A stretch of 61,644 bases of DNA from Acidobacteriota bacterium (lineage in GTDB: Bacteria > Acidobacteriota > Thermoanaerobaculia > UBA5066): contig JAKPXO010000216.1 in the NCBI GenBank assembly GCA_029567505.1, forward strand, positions 1 to 61,644. The letters run 5' to 3'. The notes under the pieces are model-generated. The model saw only the letters and a program-made list of their open reading frames with translations, was not told the DNA's origin and ran no database searches. Shown here in pieces: positions 17,699-26,498 of the stretch. The translations under genes and the position numbers were made by a program. The number at the start of each line of letters is the position of its first letter. The first letter of the stretch is position 1.

Positions 17699-18703
17699 AT
17701 GGCGATTACGAAGATGTTCCGGGACCGGGTCGTCTCGATGGAGCAGACCTGGGACCTCGGAGAGAAGTACCTCTCGCTCCTCTCGGAGCTCGTCCACGAG
17801 GCGCTGCCCCGCTTCCGGACCGTCGGCAACGACTTCGACCACGACCGCGACTTCTACTTCCTCCTCGAGGAGGCCGACGAGCCGGCCGAGGAGAGGAAGG
17901 TCTGTTTCACCCGGATGCTCCTCGCGGACCGGGACTGCATCCCCCTGATCGCGGACGAGCCGCACGCCCCCGTTCGGGAGCGGATCGTCGCGGCGATCCA
18001 GGCGCAGGCCGAGAACGCCGAGATCGTCGTCGCGTACCGCGCCGTCCTCTCGGAGGAGGAGAAGGCGGAGGCCGAGGAGATCGACGCGGCCTGGCGGATC
18101 GAGGAGGCGGCGCGCGAAGCCGCGCGCAAGTCCGAGGAGGAACGCCGCCGCGCGGAGAAGAAGCGACAGCGGGAGGCGGAGGACGCCCGGCGCCGGGCCC
18201 ACCGCGAGAAGCAGCGCGACCGGGGCGGCGAGGCCGCCGCTGCAACGCCGCAGCGGGGCGGCGAGGGGGGCGAAGGGCGGTCGAGGAAACGCCGCCGCGG
18301 CCGGGGCAGCAGCGGCCGCGCGGAGGGCGCGTCGCAGGCCGGAGGGACGGCCGCGGCGGGCGCAGCGGCCGATGCCGGCGCCGCTCGTCCGTCCGGCGAG
18401 CGGCCGGGCGGGGACCGGCGCGGCGAACGGCCGCGCGGGGAGAGGCCTCGCGGGGAACGCCCGCGCGGCGAGCGTCCGCGGCCCCAGAAGGGAGCCGGAG
18501 CGCCGTCGCGGCCGGCGGAGCCGCAGGCTCCCGGATCGGCCCCGCAGGCTCCGCGCCCGGTCCCCGCGGGCGGAGCGCCGAACGGCGGCGCACCGCGCGA
18601 AGGCGGCGGGAACCGCAGGAGGCGCCGGCGCGGACGCGGCGGCAGCCGGCCGCAGGGCGGCGGGCCGGAGAGCGGGGCGCCGCAGGGCGGCGGCGGCGAG
18701 TAG
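17699..18703 (+). CDS. Hypothetical protein with charged coiled coil and Arg/Gly-rich disordered tail
   Basis: 334 residues from an ATG placed 46 bases after the glycosyltransferase; I do not recognise the N-terminal domain. Residues 1-125 are ordinary globular sequence (for example RFRTVGNDFDHDRDFYFLL). Residues 120-180 form a strongly charged helix of Glu, Arg and Lys. From about 180 to the end the protein is low-complexity, rich in Gly, Arg, Pro and Ala, with basic clusters (RKRRRGRGSS, NRRRRRRGRGG) and four GERPR repeats. Tails of this kind in bacteria often bind RNA or phosphate-rich partners; that is inference from composition only. It converges on the aldo-keto reductase gene 17 bases away. 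Confidence 0.7.
   Translation: MAITKMFRDRVVSMEQTWDLGEKYLSLLSELVHEALPRFRTVGNDFDHDRDFYFLLEEADEPAEERKVCFTRMLLADRDCIPLIADEPHAPVRERIVAAIQAQAENAEIVVAYRAVLSEEEKAEAEEIDAAWRIEEAAREAARKSEEERRRAEKKRQREAEDARRRAHREKQRDRGGEAAAATPQRGGEGGEGRSRKRRRGRGSSGRAEGASQAGGTAAAGAAADAGAARPSGERPGGDRRGERPRGERPRGERPRGERPRPQKGAGAPSRPAEPQAPGSAPQAPRPVPAGGAPNGGAPREGGGNRRRRRRGRGGSRPQGGGPESGAPQGGGGE
18422..18481 (+). repeat. Four tandem 15-base repeats encoding GERPR
   Basis: Four in-frame 15-base units lie head to tail inside the gene at 17699-18703. They differ mostly at synonymous positions (for example GAA/GAG, CGG/AGG/CGC/CGT, CCG/CCT/CCC) but all encode Gly-Glu-Arg-Pro-Arg. This points to the peptide, not the DNA, being maintained. 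Confidence 0.85.
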
Positions 18704-18720
18704 GGACCGCCCGCGGCCCG

Positions 18721-19725
18721 CTAGAGCGCGCTCGTCCCGGGGGCGACGAGCGCGTCGACGCGGGCGGCGTCCTCGTCCGTCACCGTCACGTCGAGGGCGG
18801 CGATCGCGTCGTCCAGCTGGGCGAGGGTGCGCGGCCCGAGGATCGTGGACGTCACGTCCGGGTTTCGCAGCGTCCAGGCGAGCGCGAATCGGGCGAGGCT
18901 CGTCCCCTTCTCCTCCGCGAGCGCGAGGAGCTTTTCGACGACCTCGATCCGCCGCGCGAACTTCGGATTGCCGACGTCCCCGATCCATCTCGCGGCGCGC
19001 GGCGAATCGAGCGGGTTCGGCGCACCCTTCCGGTACTTGCCCGTGAGCCAGCCCCCCTCGAGCGGGCTCCAGACGAGGTTCCCGAGGCCGAAGCGCCGTG
19101 TCACGGGGAAGTGGTCGACCTCCATCGTCCGCCGGAGGATCGAGTAGGGCGGCTGGAGCGAGATCCAGCGCTCGAAGCCGTTCCGCTCGGAGATCCAAAG
19201 CGTCTCGACGAGCTCCCAGGCCTCGAGGCGGACGCTCCACGGGCTCGCGCCGGGGTCCGCGGCGTGGCTCGTCGAGCAGCCGACGTAGCGGACCTTCCCC
19301 TGGCGGACGAGGTCCGTGAGCGTCGAGAGCGTCTCCTCCCACGGCGTCGAGCGGTCGGGGCGGTGGATCTGGTAGAGGTCGAGGACGTCGGTCCCCAGGC
19401 GCCGCAAGCTCCCCTCGACCTGCTCCTGGATCGCCTTCCGCGAGAGCCCCTGCTCGTTCGGTCCGGGACCCATGCGGGACCAGACCTTCGTCGCGAGGAC
19501 GGCCTCGTTCCGCCGTCCGGCGAGAGCCTTCCCGAGGATCTCCTCCGAAGTCCCCTCTCCGTAGTTGTTCGAGGTGTCGATGAAGTTGATTCCCGCGTCG
19601 AGCGCGCGGTGGACGATCTTCACGCACTCGCCCTCGTCGGCGTTTCCCCAGCTCCCGAGCATCATCGTTCCGAGGCAGAGGGGCGAGACCCTGAGCCCCG
19701 AGCGTCCGAGCGTCCGGTATTCCAT
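18721..19725 (-). CDS. Aldo/keto reductase
   Basis: A 334-residue NADPH-dependent oxidoreductase with a TIM-barrel fold. The start is set by the family N-terminus (MEYRTLGRSGLRVSPLCLGTM) and a GGAGGTCCCG site before the ATG. The catalytic tetrad is visible: Asp and Tyr in FIDTSNNYGEGTSEE (about residues 49-63; Tyr56), Lys in ATKVW (near 81) and His in QIHRPD (near 122). The cofactor-binding end has the TSTILGPRTLAQLDDAI segment near 295-311. These enzymes reduce aldehydes or sugars; substrate cannot be predicted. It appears monocistronic and is divergent from the downstream membrane protein gene. Confidence 0.9.
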   Translation of the reverse strand: MEYRTLGRSGLRVSPLCLGTMMLGSWGNADEGECVKIVHRALDAGINFIDTSNNYGEGTSEEILGKALAGRRNEAVLATKVWSRMGPGPNEQGLSRKAIQEQVEGSLRRLGTDVLDLYQIHRPDRSTPWEETLSTLTDLVRQGKVRYVGCSTSHAADPGASPWSVRLEAWELVETLWISERNGFERWISLQPPYSILRRTMEVDHFPVTRRFGLGNLVWSPLEGGWLTGKYRKGAPNPLDSPRAARWIGDVGNPKFARRIEVVEKLLALAEEKGTSLARFALAWTLRNPDVTSTILGPRTLAQLDDAIAALDVTVTDEDAARVDALVAPGTSAL

Positions 19726-19841
19726 CGGGACCTCCCGCGGCGGCGGCCGCGTGCGGACGTTACGCCCGGCCGGTAGACTCGGCGAGACCGTTCGAATGCC
19801 GTTCACCGGGGGGGCGCCGGGGCCCCCTGCGAGGAGGAGCC

Positions 19842-20744
19842 GTGATCAAGAAGGGCTGCGCGATTGCCGCCGTCGTCCTGCTCGGGGTCTTCGGAGCCTA
19901 CCTCTATCTCCTCTGGGGAAAGGTCGAGGCGGTCCCCGCGATCGTCCTCGCGGGCTTCGGCTCGCTCGGGCTCCTCATGGTCGTCGGCCAGCTGAAGGCC
20001 GTCCTCTTCGGCTCCGGCGACGTGGGCGCTCTGAAGCGGGCGGAGCAGGGCCTCCCGCTTGAGGACGGGACGGAGGAGGCGGTGTGGGGCCGGATCGAGC
20101 CGCTCGGTGCCGCGCTGTCGGCGCCGTTCAGCGGGAGGCCCTGCGTCGCCTACGAGTACGACGCGAAGAAGCCCTCCTCCGCCGACGACGAGAACGCGAC
20201 GCCCTCGACGCTCGCCGGCTTCGCGCTGGCCCCGTCCGTCATCCGCTCGAGCCGCGGCGACGTCCGCCTGCTCGGCTTCAGCCTGCTCACCGAGTTCCCC
20301 GAGACGGTCGTCGACGACCCGGAGGCGCCGCACCGCGCCGTCCGGCACGTCGCCTCATCGCAGATGGAGGAGATGGGGCTCGCGAAGCTCGGCGCGCTGA
20401 TCTCGGCGATGGACGACGCCATGGCCGACGACGACGGCTCGGTCCGGAAGGACATGAAGACGAAGGACGCGACCGTCGCCGACCTGGAGGCGTGCGTCCT
20501 CACGGAGAAGATCGTCGCGCCGGGCGAGACGGTGACCGCGATCGGGATCTGGGACGCCTCGCGCGGCGGCCTCGTCCCGAAGCACCGCGGGAAGTCCGCC
20601 GTCGTCCGCCTCCTTCCGGGCGGCGGCGCCGCGATGGTCGCCCACGGGCAGAAGCGGCCCTGGGGGCTCCTCTTCTTCTCCCTCCTCTGGGCCGGCTTCG
20701 CGCACGTCTTCATCTGGCTCGCCTGGAAGGGCGGGTTCGAGTGA
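19842..20744 (+). CDS. Two-helix membrane protein, possibly GIDE/MULAN-domain-like
   Basis: A 300-residue protein from a GTG with a strong GAGGAGGAG site. Two hydrophobic segments near the N-terminus (about 5-24 and 31-54) and one at the C-terminus (about 275-296) frame a soluble domain. The soluble domain begins with WGRIEPLGAALSAPFSGRPCVAYEYD (around residues 82-107; only the first part is distinctive), a pattern reminiscent of the GIDE domain of mitochondrial MULAN and its bacterial relatives, which lack the RING finger. No ubiquitin-like function is implied. The stop is one base from the Fpg start, so the two genes are likely co-transcribed. Confidence 0.65.
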   Translation: MIKKGCAIAAVVLLGVFGAYLYLLWGKVEAVPAIVLAGFGSLGLLMVVGQLKAVLFGSGDVGALKRAEQGLPLEDGTEEAVWGRIEPLGAALSAPFSGRPCVAYEYDAKKPSSADDENATPSTLAGFALAPSVIRSSRGDVRLLGFSLLTEFPETVVDDPEAPHRAVRHVASSQMEEMGLAKLGALISAMDDAMADDDGSVRKDMKTKDATVADLEACVLTEKIVAPGETVTAIGIWDASRGGLVPKHRGKSAVVRLLPGGGAAMVAHGQKRPWGLLFFSLLWAGFAHVFIWLAWKGGFE

Positions 20745-20745
20745 C

Positions 20746-21660
20746 GTGCCCGAGCTCCCCGACGTCGAGCTCTACGTCGAGCACCTGACGCGTCGGCTCG
20801 CCGGCCGGACGCTCGAGCGGGTCCGCGTCGCCTCGCCGTTCCTCCTCCGAACAGTCGCGCCGCCTCTTTCCGCCGCCGAGGGGAGGACGATCCGGGGCTT
20901 CCGAAGGCTCGGAAAGCGGGTCGTCTTCGAGCTCGAGGAGGGGCCCTTCCTCGTCGTCCACCTGATGGTCGCCGGGCGATTCCATTGGAAGGACGTCTCC
21001 CGCGCGCCCGTCCCGAAGAAGGTCGGCCTCGCCGCGTTCGACGTGCCGGGCGCCACGCTCCTCCTCACGGAGGCGAGCCCGAAGAAGAGGGCGGCGCTCC
21101 ACGTCGTGGCGACCCAGGAGGAGCTCGCGGCGCTCTCGCGGGGCGGCCTCGAGCCGCTCGGCTCGAGGCTTCCGGATTTCGCGGCGGCCCTCCGCTCCGA
21201 AGGCCACACGGTGAAGCGGGCGCTGACCGACCCGCGCCTCTTCAGCGGCATCGGCAACGCCTACTCCGACGAGATCCTCCACGCGGCGCGGATGTCGCCG
21301 TTCGCCCTCGCGCGGACGATGGGCGACGAGGAGGTCGCGCGCCTGCACGCCGCGACGACGGCGACGCTCTCGTCGTGGCTCGCGCGGCTCCGCGAGGAGG
21401 CGGGGGAGCGCTTCCCGGAGAAGGTGACCGCCTTCCGACCCGACTTCGCCGTCCACGGCCGATACGGAAAGCCGTGCCCCGCCTGCGGGGACCCGGTCCA
21501 GCGGCTCGTCTACGCCGACAACGAGGCGAACTACTGCGCGACCTGTCAGACGGGGGGCCGTCTTCTCGCGGACCGCGCCCTCTCCCGCCTCCTGAAGGAC
21601 GACTGGCCGCGGAGCCTCGAGGAGCTCGAGGAGGCGACGGCGGCGCGTCGGAACCTCTGA
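20746..21660 (+). CDS. mutM: Formamidopyrimidine-DNA glycosylase (Fpg/MutM-like, Fpg/Nei family)
   Basis: A 304-residue base-excision repair enzyme beginning at GTG; the mature N-terminus PELPDVE supplies the catalytic Pro1 and Glu2. Also visible are the conserved Lys in RRLGKRVVF (near residue 57), the H2TH helix motif LFSGIGNAYSDEIL (about 165-178) and a C-terminal zinc finger of type CxxC...CxxC (CPACG near 245 and CATCQTGGRLLADR near 265). The enzyme removes oxidised bases such as 8-oxoguanine and cuts the strand by beta,delta elimination. It is slightly longer than E. coli MutM. Fpg fits better than Nei because of the zinc-finger wording, but the lesion range is not certain. A strong hairpin terminator follows. 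Confidence 0.87.
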   Translation: MPELPDVELYVEHLTRRLAGRTLERVRVASPFLLRTVAPPLSAAEGRTIRGFRRLGKRVVFELEEGPFLVVHLMVAGRFHWKDVSRAPVPKKVGLAAFDVPGATLLLTEASPKKRAALHVVATQEELAALSRGGLEPLGSRLPDFAAALRSEGHTVKRALTDPRLFSGIGNAYSDEILHAARMSPFALARTMGDEEVARLHAATTATLSSWLARLREEAGERFPEKVTAFRPDFAVHGRYGKPCPACGDPVQRLVYADNEANYCATCQTGGRLLADRALSRLLKDDWPRSLEELEEATAARRNL

Positions 21661-21666
21661 AGGCGA

Positions 21667-21694
21667 ACGCCCCGGCCGCGAGCGGCCGGGGCGT
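21667..21694. terminator. Bidirectional hairpin terminator between convergent genes
   Basis: A perfect 13-base inverted repeat (arms 21667-21679 and 21682-21694) with a 2-base centre, all G/C apart from the outer A-T pair. It sits between the Fpg stop and the convergent stop of the choice-of-anchor gene, where a two-way terminator is expected. There is no T-run on either side, as is common in very GC-rich genomes. Confidence 0.75.
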
Positions 21695-21718
21695 CCGCGA
21701 AGCGAAGAGAGCGGCCGA

Positions 21719-22918
21719 TTACCGGGCGACGTCGAGCGTCGCGCGGCCAGCGACGCCGGGGCGTGAGAGGCCGAGGAGGCGGACGTCGAGGCTCACGGGG
21801 CCGTCGCCGAGAAGGGCGGCCGGGAGGTCGACGACGAGCTCCTCGTGTCCGGCGCGGAGGTCGCCGGTGCGCTCCGCCCAGGCGAGGCCGGGGCGGGAGC
21901 CGTCGGCGAGCGGTGCTCCGGCGGCGAGGACGTCGAGGCGGAAGTCGCCCCCCTCGCGAACGGCGGCGGTCGCCGTGACGCGGAGAACGCGGAGATCTCC
22001 TTCGCCGAGCCACTCGGAGCGGACGGAGCCGGGAAGGAGGCGCGCGCTCCCGCGCTCGCTCACGAAACCGGCGGCGCCGGTACGCGCGAAGGCGCTTCCG
22101 TGCCCGTCGCGCCCCTCGGCCTCGACGCGGATCTCGACGGGGCCCGCCGGCAGGTCGAGGCCCTCGAGCGTCACCGCGAAGTGCCCGTCGCCCGCGTCGC
22201 CATCGCCGTGGAGACCGTCGTCGAAGAGCGTCACGACTTCGCCAGCCGATCCGCCCTGCGGCGCGATCCGGGCCGAGATGACGCCCGAGACGGGGTTTCC
22301 GCCGTCGAGGAGGCGGGCGTACAGGGTGACCGGCTCGCCCGGCTGCCGGGAAAGCGGGGCAGCCCACGTCGTCAGGACGATCGGGCTGTCGAGCTCGGCC
22401 ACGGCCACCGTGACGGCCGCGGCGCCGGGGGCGGAGAGCTCGAGCCGGTGGAGGCCGGGCTCCGGCGCGAGGACGCGGAGCGCCTCCTGCCGCGCGCCGA
22501 CGGCGAGGCCGAGCTCCTCGGCGCCGAACTCCTCGATCCGGAACCGGCGGACGGCGTCGGCCCGGCCGCCGTCGGCGTCGGGCCCGAGGACGCGCCCGGC
22601 CGGAGTCGTCAGGCGGGTCTCGAGCTCCCTCCCGGCGGCGCCGTCGCCGGCGCGCAGCGCGGCGTCCGGCTCCCCCGCGGGGAGGACCCAGACGAGGAGC
22701 GTGCCGGTGCCGGTCGCGGGAAGGTCGACGACGGCGCGGCCCCCGTCGAGGAGGGCCGTCTTCACGAACGTACGCGAGTCGGCTTCGGGCGAGGCGGCGG
22801 CGAACGGCGCGACCGTCTCGCCCGGCGCGAAGCGGCCGACGGCGACTTCGCCGCCGGCGAGCGGCGCGGCGGCGACGAGTGTGGCGAGGAGCGTGGAGAT
22901 GAAGGTCCGGGTCTTCAC
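21719..22918 (-). CDS. Secreted choice-of-anchor-X-type beta-sandwich protein
   Basis: 399 residues from a GTG with an AGGAGG site that overlaps the end of the lipase gene region. Residues 1-23 are a signal peptide. The rest is beta-rich; the most distinctive part is LFDDGLHGDGDAGDGHFAVTL (about residues 226-246, shown only in part as a Ca-binding-like Asp/Gly loop), which is typical of choice-of-anchor X domains in exported proteins. No catalytic motif is visible. The gene follows the lipase by ten bases, suggesting one transcript, so it may be an accessory or cell-surface partner of that enzyme. Function otherwise unknown. Confidence 0.75.
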   Translation of the reverse strand: MKTRTFISTLLATLVAAAPLAGGEVAVGRFAPGETVAPFAAASPEADSRTFVKTALLDGGRAVVDLPATGTGTLLVWVLPAGEPDAALRAGDGAAGRELETRLTTPAGRVLGPDADGGRADAVRRFRIEEFGAEELGLAVGARQEALRVLAPEPGLHRLELSAPGAAAVTVAVAELDSPIVLTTWAAPLSRQPGEPVTLYARLLDGGNPVSGVISARIAPQGGSAGEVVTLFDDGLHGDGDAGDGHFAVTLEGLDLPAGPVEIRVEAEGRDGHGSAFARTGAAGFVSERGSARLLPGSVRSEWLGEGDLRVLRVTATAAVREGGDFRLDVLAAGAPLADGSRPGLAWAERTGDLRAGHEELVVDLPAALLGDGPVSLDVRLLGLSRPGVAGRATLDVAR

Positions 22919-22928
22919 GTCGGCCTCC

Positions 22929-23756
22929 TCAGTACGTCCCGGCGAGCGAGGTGCCGAGCTTCCGGTAGTCGTTCCGGCGGTTGTGGTGGTGGTTCGCGAG
23001 CGTCAGGAACCAGTTCGTCCCGGCTCCCTGCGCGCTGTACTGCGAGACCATCCCGTCGTCCTCGCCCGGCATCCCGGCGACGCCGGAGAGCGTCGCGAGG
23101 CCGTAGTCCTCGCCGTGCGCGAAGTCGTTCCAGAGTCCAGTCCCGGCGACGTTGTAGTAGGGCTTCGGAAGGGCCGGACGACCGGCGCTCCCCTTCAGGT
23201 AGTACTGGTTGTAGTAGGCCATCGAGGTCGTCGTGCAGTTCTTCGTGGAGTCGTTGTTCTGCCCGACGAGGCTGACGAGCCACCCGGTGAGCCACGAGCC
23301 GGAGAGGGTCCCGGCGAGGTTCGCGGCCTCCGAGCCGCGGTTCGGTGGGGCGAGCGCGTTGACGCGCTGGATCCGGCTGAGGATCGCCGGGTAGCGCGAG
23401 TCGTACGTCGGGTTCGAGAGGATCCACCGGAGGACGACGCCGCCGAACGAGTGCGTCACGACCTGGATCTCGTCGACCGCGTTCGCGTTCATCCAGGTCG
23501 TGATCTGGCCGGCGACCTGTCCCGCGGCGACCCACATGTATTGAGTGCCGTCGTAGTGGCAGACGAGGTAAGGCACCGCGTACCCCTTCGTCGTCGCCCG
23601 GATCATGTCCGAGCCCCAGTAGGCGTTCGCGACGCTCTGGTTCGCGAGGTCGCTCCCCCCCTTGCCGTGGACGAAGACGACTCCCTTCTTCGCGAGGGCG
23701 GGAGACGGGACCAGGAGCAGGGCCGCCAGAGCGAGCCCGAGGACGGACGTTCGCAT
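22929..23756 (-). CDS. Secreted alpha/beta-hydrolase (lipase-like)
   Basis: 275 residues from the second of two nearby ATGs; the AGGAGG site lies between them and a clean signal peptide (1-22, cut after PALA) follows, which decides the start. The fold begins VVFVHGKGGSD (oxyanion loop, about 25-35), and the nucleophile elbow is THSFGGV (Ser near 100). An Asp (in GEDDGMVSQYS, near 240) and a His (ANHHHNRRND, near 258) can complete the triad. The wording is close to triacylglycerol lipases and PGAP1-like hydrolases. It probably cuts esters outside the cytoplasm. It is the first gene of a pair with the choice-of-anchor protein. Confidence 0.83.
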   Translation of the reverse strand: MRTSVLGLALAALLLVPSPALAKKGVVFVHGKGGSDLANQSVANAYWGSDMIRATTKGYAVPYLVCHYDGTQYMWVAAGQVAGQITTWMNANAVDEIQVVTHSFGGVVLRWILSNPTYDSRYPAILSRIQRVNALAPPNRGSEAANLAGTLSGSWLTGWLVSLVGQNNDSTKNCTTTSMAYYNQYYLKGSAGRPALPKPYYNVAGTGLWNDFAHGEDYGLATLSGVAGMPGEDDGMVSQYSAQGAGTNWFLTLANHHHNRRNDYRKLGTSLAGTY

Positions 23757-23920
23757 TCGATACCTCCTCATGCCGGTCGGTTCCCGAGCCGAGCGCAAGG
23801 TCGGTGCCGCACAGCCTCGCGCGCGTTCGGCGGGCCGGAGGCGGCCTGGAGGCGCGTTTACGCGGGCGTTCGGGGGTAGGCCGGTGACCCACGCGTCATC
23901 GGCTGACCCTCCGCCGCAAT

Positions 23921-23949
23921 CCGGACGGGTCCGGTCCTGATCCGTCCGG
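23921..23949. terminator. Possible hairpin terminator downstream of the SpoIIE phosphatase
   Basis: An 8-base inverted repeat (CCGGACGG at 23921-23928 and CCGTCCGG at 23942-23949) with a 13-base loop, 27 bases past the stop of the minus-strand phosphatase gene and before the lipase promoter. No T-run; moderate stem only. Confidence 0.35.
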
Positions 23950-23975
23950 GCGTCCGTGCGATCCGGAACGGAGCC

Positions 23976-26405
23976 TCAGGCGGCGGCCTCGCTCCCGGCG
24001 GGCGTCGGGCCGACGGAGAGGACGACGAGGGTCTGGTCGTCCTCGGGCGGGCGGTTCCGGGTGAACCTCCGGACGGCGGAGAGGAGCGCCTGCCGCATTC
24101 CGTCGGCTCCTTCTCGCGCCGCGCCCGCGAGGACCTCTTCGAATCGGCCGAAGCCGAACGGCTCGCCGTCGTCGTCGAGCGCCTCGATGAGCCCGTCGCT
24201 GTAGAGCACGAGGCGGTCTCCCGGGCCCAGGTGGGTCGTGTGCTCGACGAAGGGGGTCCGCCGTTTCACGCCGAGCGGGAAGCCCCACGCGGAGAGCGGT
24301 TCGGGCGCGCCTCCACCCGCGCGGACGACGTAGGGATCGAGATGCCCGGCCGAGGCGTAGCGAAGGTCTCCCGTCGCGGGGTCGAGGACGCCGAAGAAGA
24401 ACGTCATCAACATCCGCTTCGGGGCCGTCTTCCTCACCGTCTCGTTCAGCGCCTCCATCACGCGGACCGGCGACGGGTCGTGCCCCGCCTGGACGAGGAG
24501 CGCCGACTTCGCCATCGCCATCACGATGCCGCTCGTCAGGCCGTGGCCGGCGACGTCGCCGAACGCGAGGCCGATCCGTCCTCCGGGGAGAGGGAGGAAG
24601 TCGAAGTAGTCGCCTCCGATCTCCGTGGCGGCGCGGTAGTGCGAGGCGACGACGACGCCCGGGAGCTTCGGGTCGCTCGACGGGAGGAGGGCCGCCTGGA
24701 TCCGGTTCGCGGCGTCGATCTCGGCCTTCACGCGCTCCCGCTCGACGATCCTCTTCACGTGCGGGGCGAGGTCCTCGTACCGGTACTCCACCGTCCGGCG
24801 GGTCGCGAGGCCCGCGATCGCAAGGGCGAGGAGGAGGAGGAGCGGGACGAGAAGCGCCGCGGCCGCGCCCTGGAGCGCCGGCCCCTCGAGCGAGCGGGTG
24901 AGGGGGAGGAGCCCCAGGAGGAGCGTGGCGCCGAAGAGCGACACGGCCGAGGCGAGGAGGTCCTTCGCGAGGAAGACGCCGGCGGCGGCCAGGGGTGCGC
25001 CGAAGCCGAGGAGGAAACGTGTCGTCTCGGGCCCGACCGGCGCGAGGCCCGGGACGAGGACCGAGCCGACAGCGGCGGCGGCGAGGAGGCCGACCCAGAG
25101 GAGCCTCCGCCGGTGGAAGGCGGAGAGGGTGAAGAGGAGTCCGACGACGGCGGTCGGGATCGCGAACGCGAGCCCGGCCAGGGTCATCGTCGCGGGACCG
25201 GCCTCGGATTCGAGGACGAGGTTCGACAGCTCGCCGAGGACGGGGCGAGCCCCGCCGAGGACGAGGGCCGGAAGGCAGGGGAGGAGGGTGGCTGCGGCCA
25301 CGACCGGCGCGAGGAGGAGTCCCGTGAGGAGGGCGCCTCCGACGCTCGCGTTGACGGCGTCACGGCGGAGGAGCGCGTCGAACGAGGCGAGCCTCTCTCC
25401 CCAGCGCTCGCGGGCGTAGCTCTCGCCGACCGACCAGGAGAGGAAGACGAGCGTCGCGAGGGGAAGGTCGAGGAAGAGGAACGCGATGGCGGCCTGGGCG
25501 AGCGCCGTCTGGAACGCGTCGGTCCCGCCGAAGCCGACGTTGAACGACTGCGCGCGGGCCACGAGGACCTCGAGCGCCAGAAGCAGCAGGAGCTGCGCGC
25601 CGAAGAGCCAGGCTCCCGTGCCGACGCCCACCTCCCCGGCGTGGTACTTCCGGAGGAAGATCCCGAGGAGGACGAAGAGGAGGCCGAAGACGACGACGAA
25701 ACGGCCGAGCGTCGTGACGATGCTGCCGCCCAGCTCGTAGCGGAACGCCCGGCCGTCGCGGGACTCCTCGTCGAGCTCCCACCCCGAGAGGCGGTCGCCG
25801 ACGAAATGGACGTTCAGGAAGAACGACACCGTCTCGGGCGGTCCGGCGTGAGGGACGCGATAGCGGACGACGTGATCGACCCGGTCCCTGAGGACGTTCG
25901 GGCGGGCGCCGTCGAAATCGAAGGAGGGGGCACCCGGGAAGGAGCGCGACGCCACGAAGCGGTCGGCGGCGGCGCGCACCTCGTCCTCGGTCGGCCGGCC
26001 TCCGACCTCTTCCGACCGGGCGCGGACCCGTGCGCCGAGGACGGTCCCGTCCTTCCCGACGAGGACGTAGCCGAACTCGGGGTACTTCTCGAGCCCGGTC
26101 CGGAAGTAGGTGACGCGGTAAGCCCCGAGGCGCGGCCCGACGACCGGGTCCCGCTCCAGGGCGAGGCGCGTGGCCGGGTCCCCCGCGATCTCCTGTTCGA
26201 CGAGGAGGCTCTGTTCCCAGGTCTCCACCCGGAAGGACGCTCCGACGGGGATGCCGAGGCGGGTCGCCTCGGCATCGGCGATCCGGACCGCGGCGGGGCG
26301 GGTGATCGCGAGACCGCGGGGCTGTGCCGTCTCGAACCGCGGAAGCAGCGCGGCGAGGCCGACGGCTCCGAGGACGCCAAGGGCGAGGGCGAGCTTCGCC
26401 TTCAT
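23976..26405 (-). CDS. Polytopic membrane PP2C/SpoIIE-type serine phosphatase
   Basis: 809 residues. A short N-terminal helix (about 5-22) precedes an extracytoplasmic domain of about 200 residues; about ten membrane helices follow (roughly 235-560). The cytoplasmic C-terminus (about 590-800) is a SpoIIE/RsbU PP2C phosphatase with the metal-binding Asp residues in IGGDYFDF, FGDVAGHG, YSDGL and DDQTLVVL. Such enzymes dephosphorylate anti-sigma-factor antagonists in partner-switching cascades. The linker helix around KRIVERERVKAEIDAANRIQAALLP is the standard SpoIIE lead-in. No RsbV/RsbW-type partner is in this window. The input is unknown. It is transcribed alone and is divergent from the hydroxyacid dehydrogenase. 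Confidence 0.88.
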   Translation of the reverse strand: MKAKLALALGVLGAVGLAALLPRFETAQPRGLAITRPAAVRIADAEATRLGIPVGASFRVETWEQSLLVEQEIAGDPATRLALERDPVVGPRLGAYRVTYFRTGLEKYPEFGYVLVGKDGTVLGARVRARSEEVGGRPTEDEVRAAADRFVASRSFPGAPSFDFDGARPNVLRDRVDHVVRYRVPHAGPPETVSFFLNVHFVGDRLSGWELDEESRDGRAFRYELGGSIVTTLGRFVVVFGLLFVLLGIFLRKYHAGEVGVGTGAWLFGAQLLLLLALEVLVARAQSFNVGFGGTDAFQTALAQAAIAFLFLDLPLATLVFLSWSVGESYARERWGERLASFDALLRRDAVNASVGGALLTGLLLAPVVAAATLLPCLPALVLGGARPVLGELSNLVLESEAGPATMTLAGLAFAIPTAVVGLLFTLSAFHRRRLLWVGLLAAAAVGSVLVPGLAPVGPETTRFLLGFGAPLAAAGVFLAKDLLASAVSLFGATLLLGLLPLTRSLEGPALQGAAAALLVPLLLLLALAIAGLATRRTVEYRYEDLAPHVKRIVERERVKAEIDAANRIQAALLPSSDPKLPGVVVASHYRAATEIGGDYFDFLPLPGGRIGLAFGDVAGHGLTSGIVMAMAKSALLVQAGHDPSPVRVMEALNETVRKTAPKRMLMTFFFGVLDPATGDLRYASAGHLDPYVVRAGGGAPEPLSAWGFPLGVKRRTPFVEHTTHLGPGDRLVLYSDGLIEALDDDGEPFGFGRFEEVLAGAAREGADGMRQALLSAVRRFTRNRPPEDDQTLVVLSVGPTPAGSEAAA

Positions 26406-26498
26406 GCTTCGTCAGGTACGGACGGGGGGCTCCCGAGGTTCGCCGGGGGGCGCGGCATGCGGGCGGATCGTACCTTCGGGGGCGTTAACCTCGAGGTC

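Noticed and set aside
20985-23879. A 964-codon plus-strand frame over Fpg, the choice-of-anchor gene and the lipase
   Set aside because: Shadow of real genes; no domain motif and amino acid composition biased to Arg, Pro and Ser.
24231-26498. An upstream extension of the hydroxyacid dehydrogenase frame across the SpoIIE phosphatase
   Set aside because: The true start at 26499 fits the family N-terminus, and the extension lies opposite the phosphatase with no motif.
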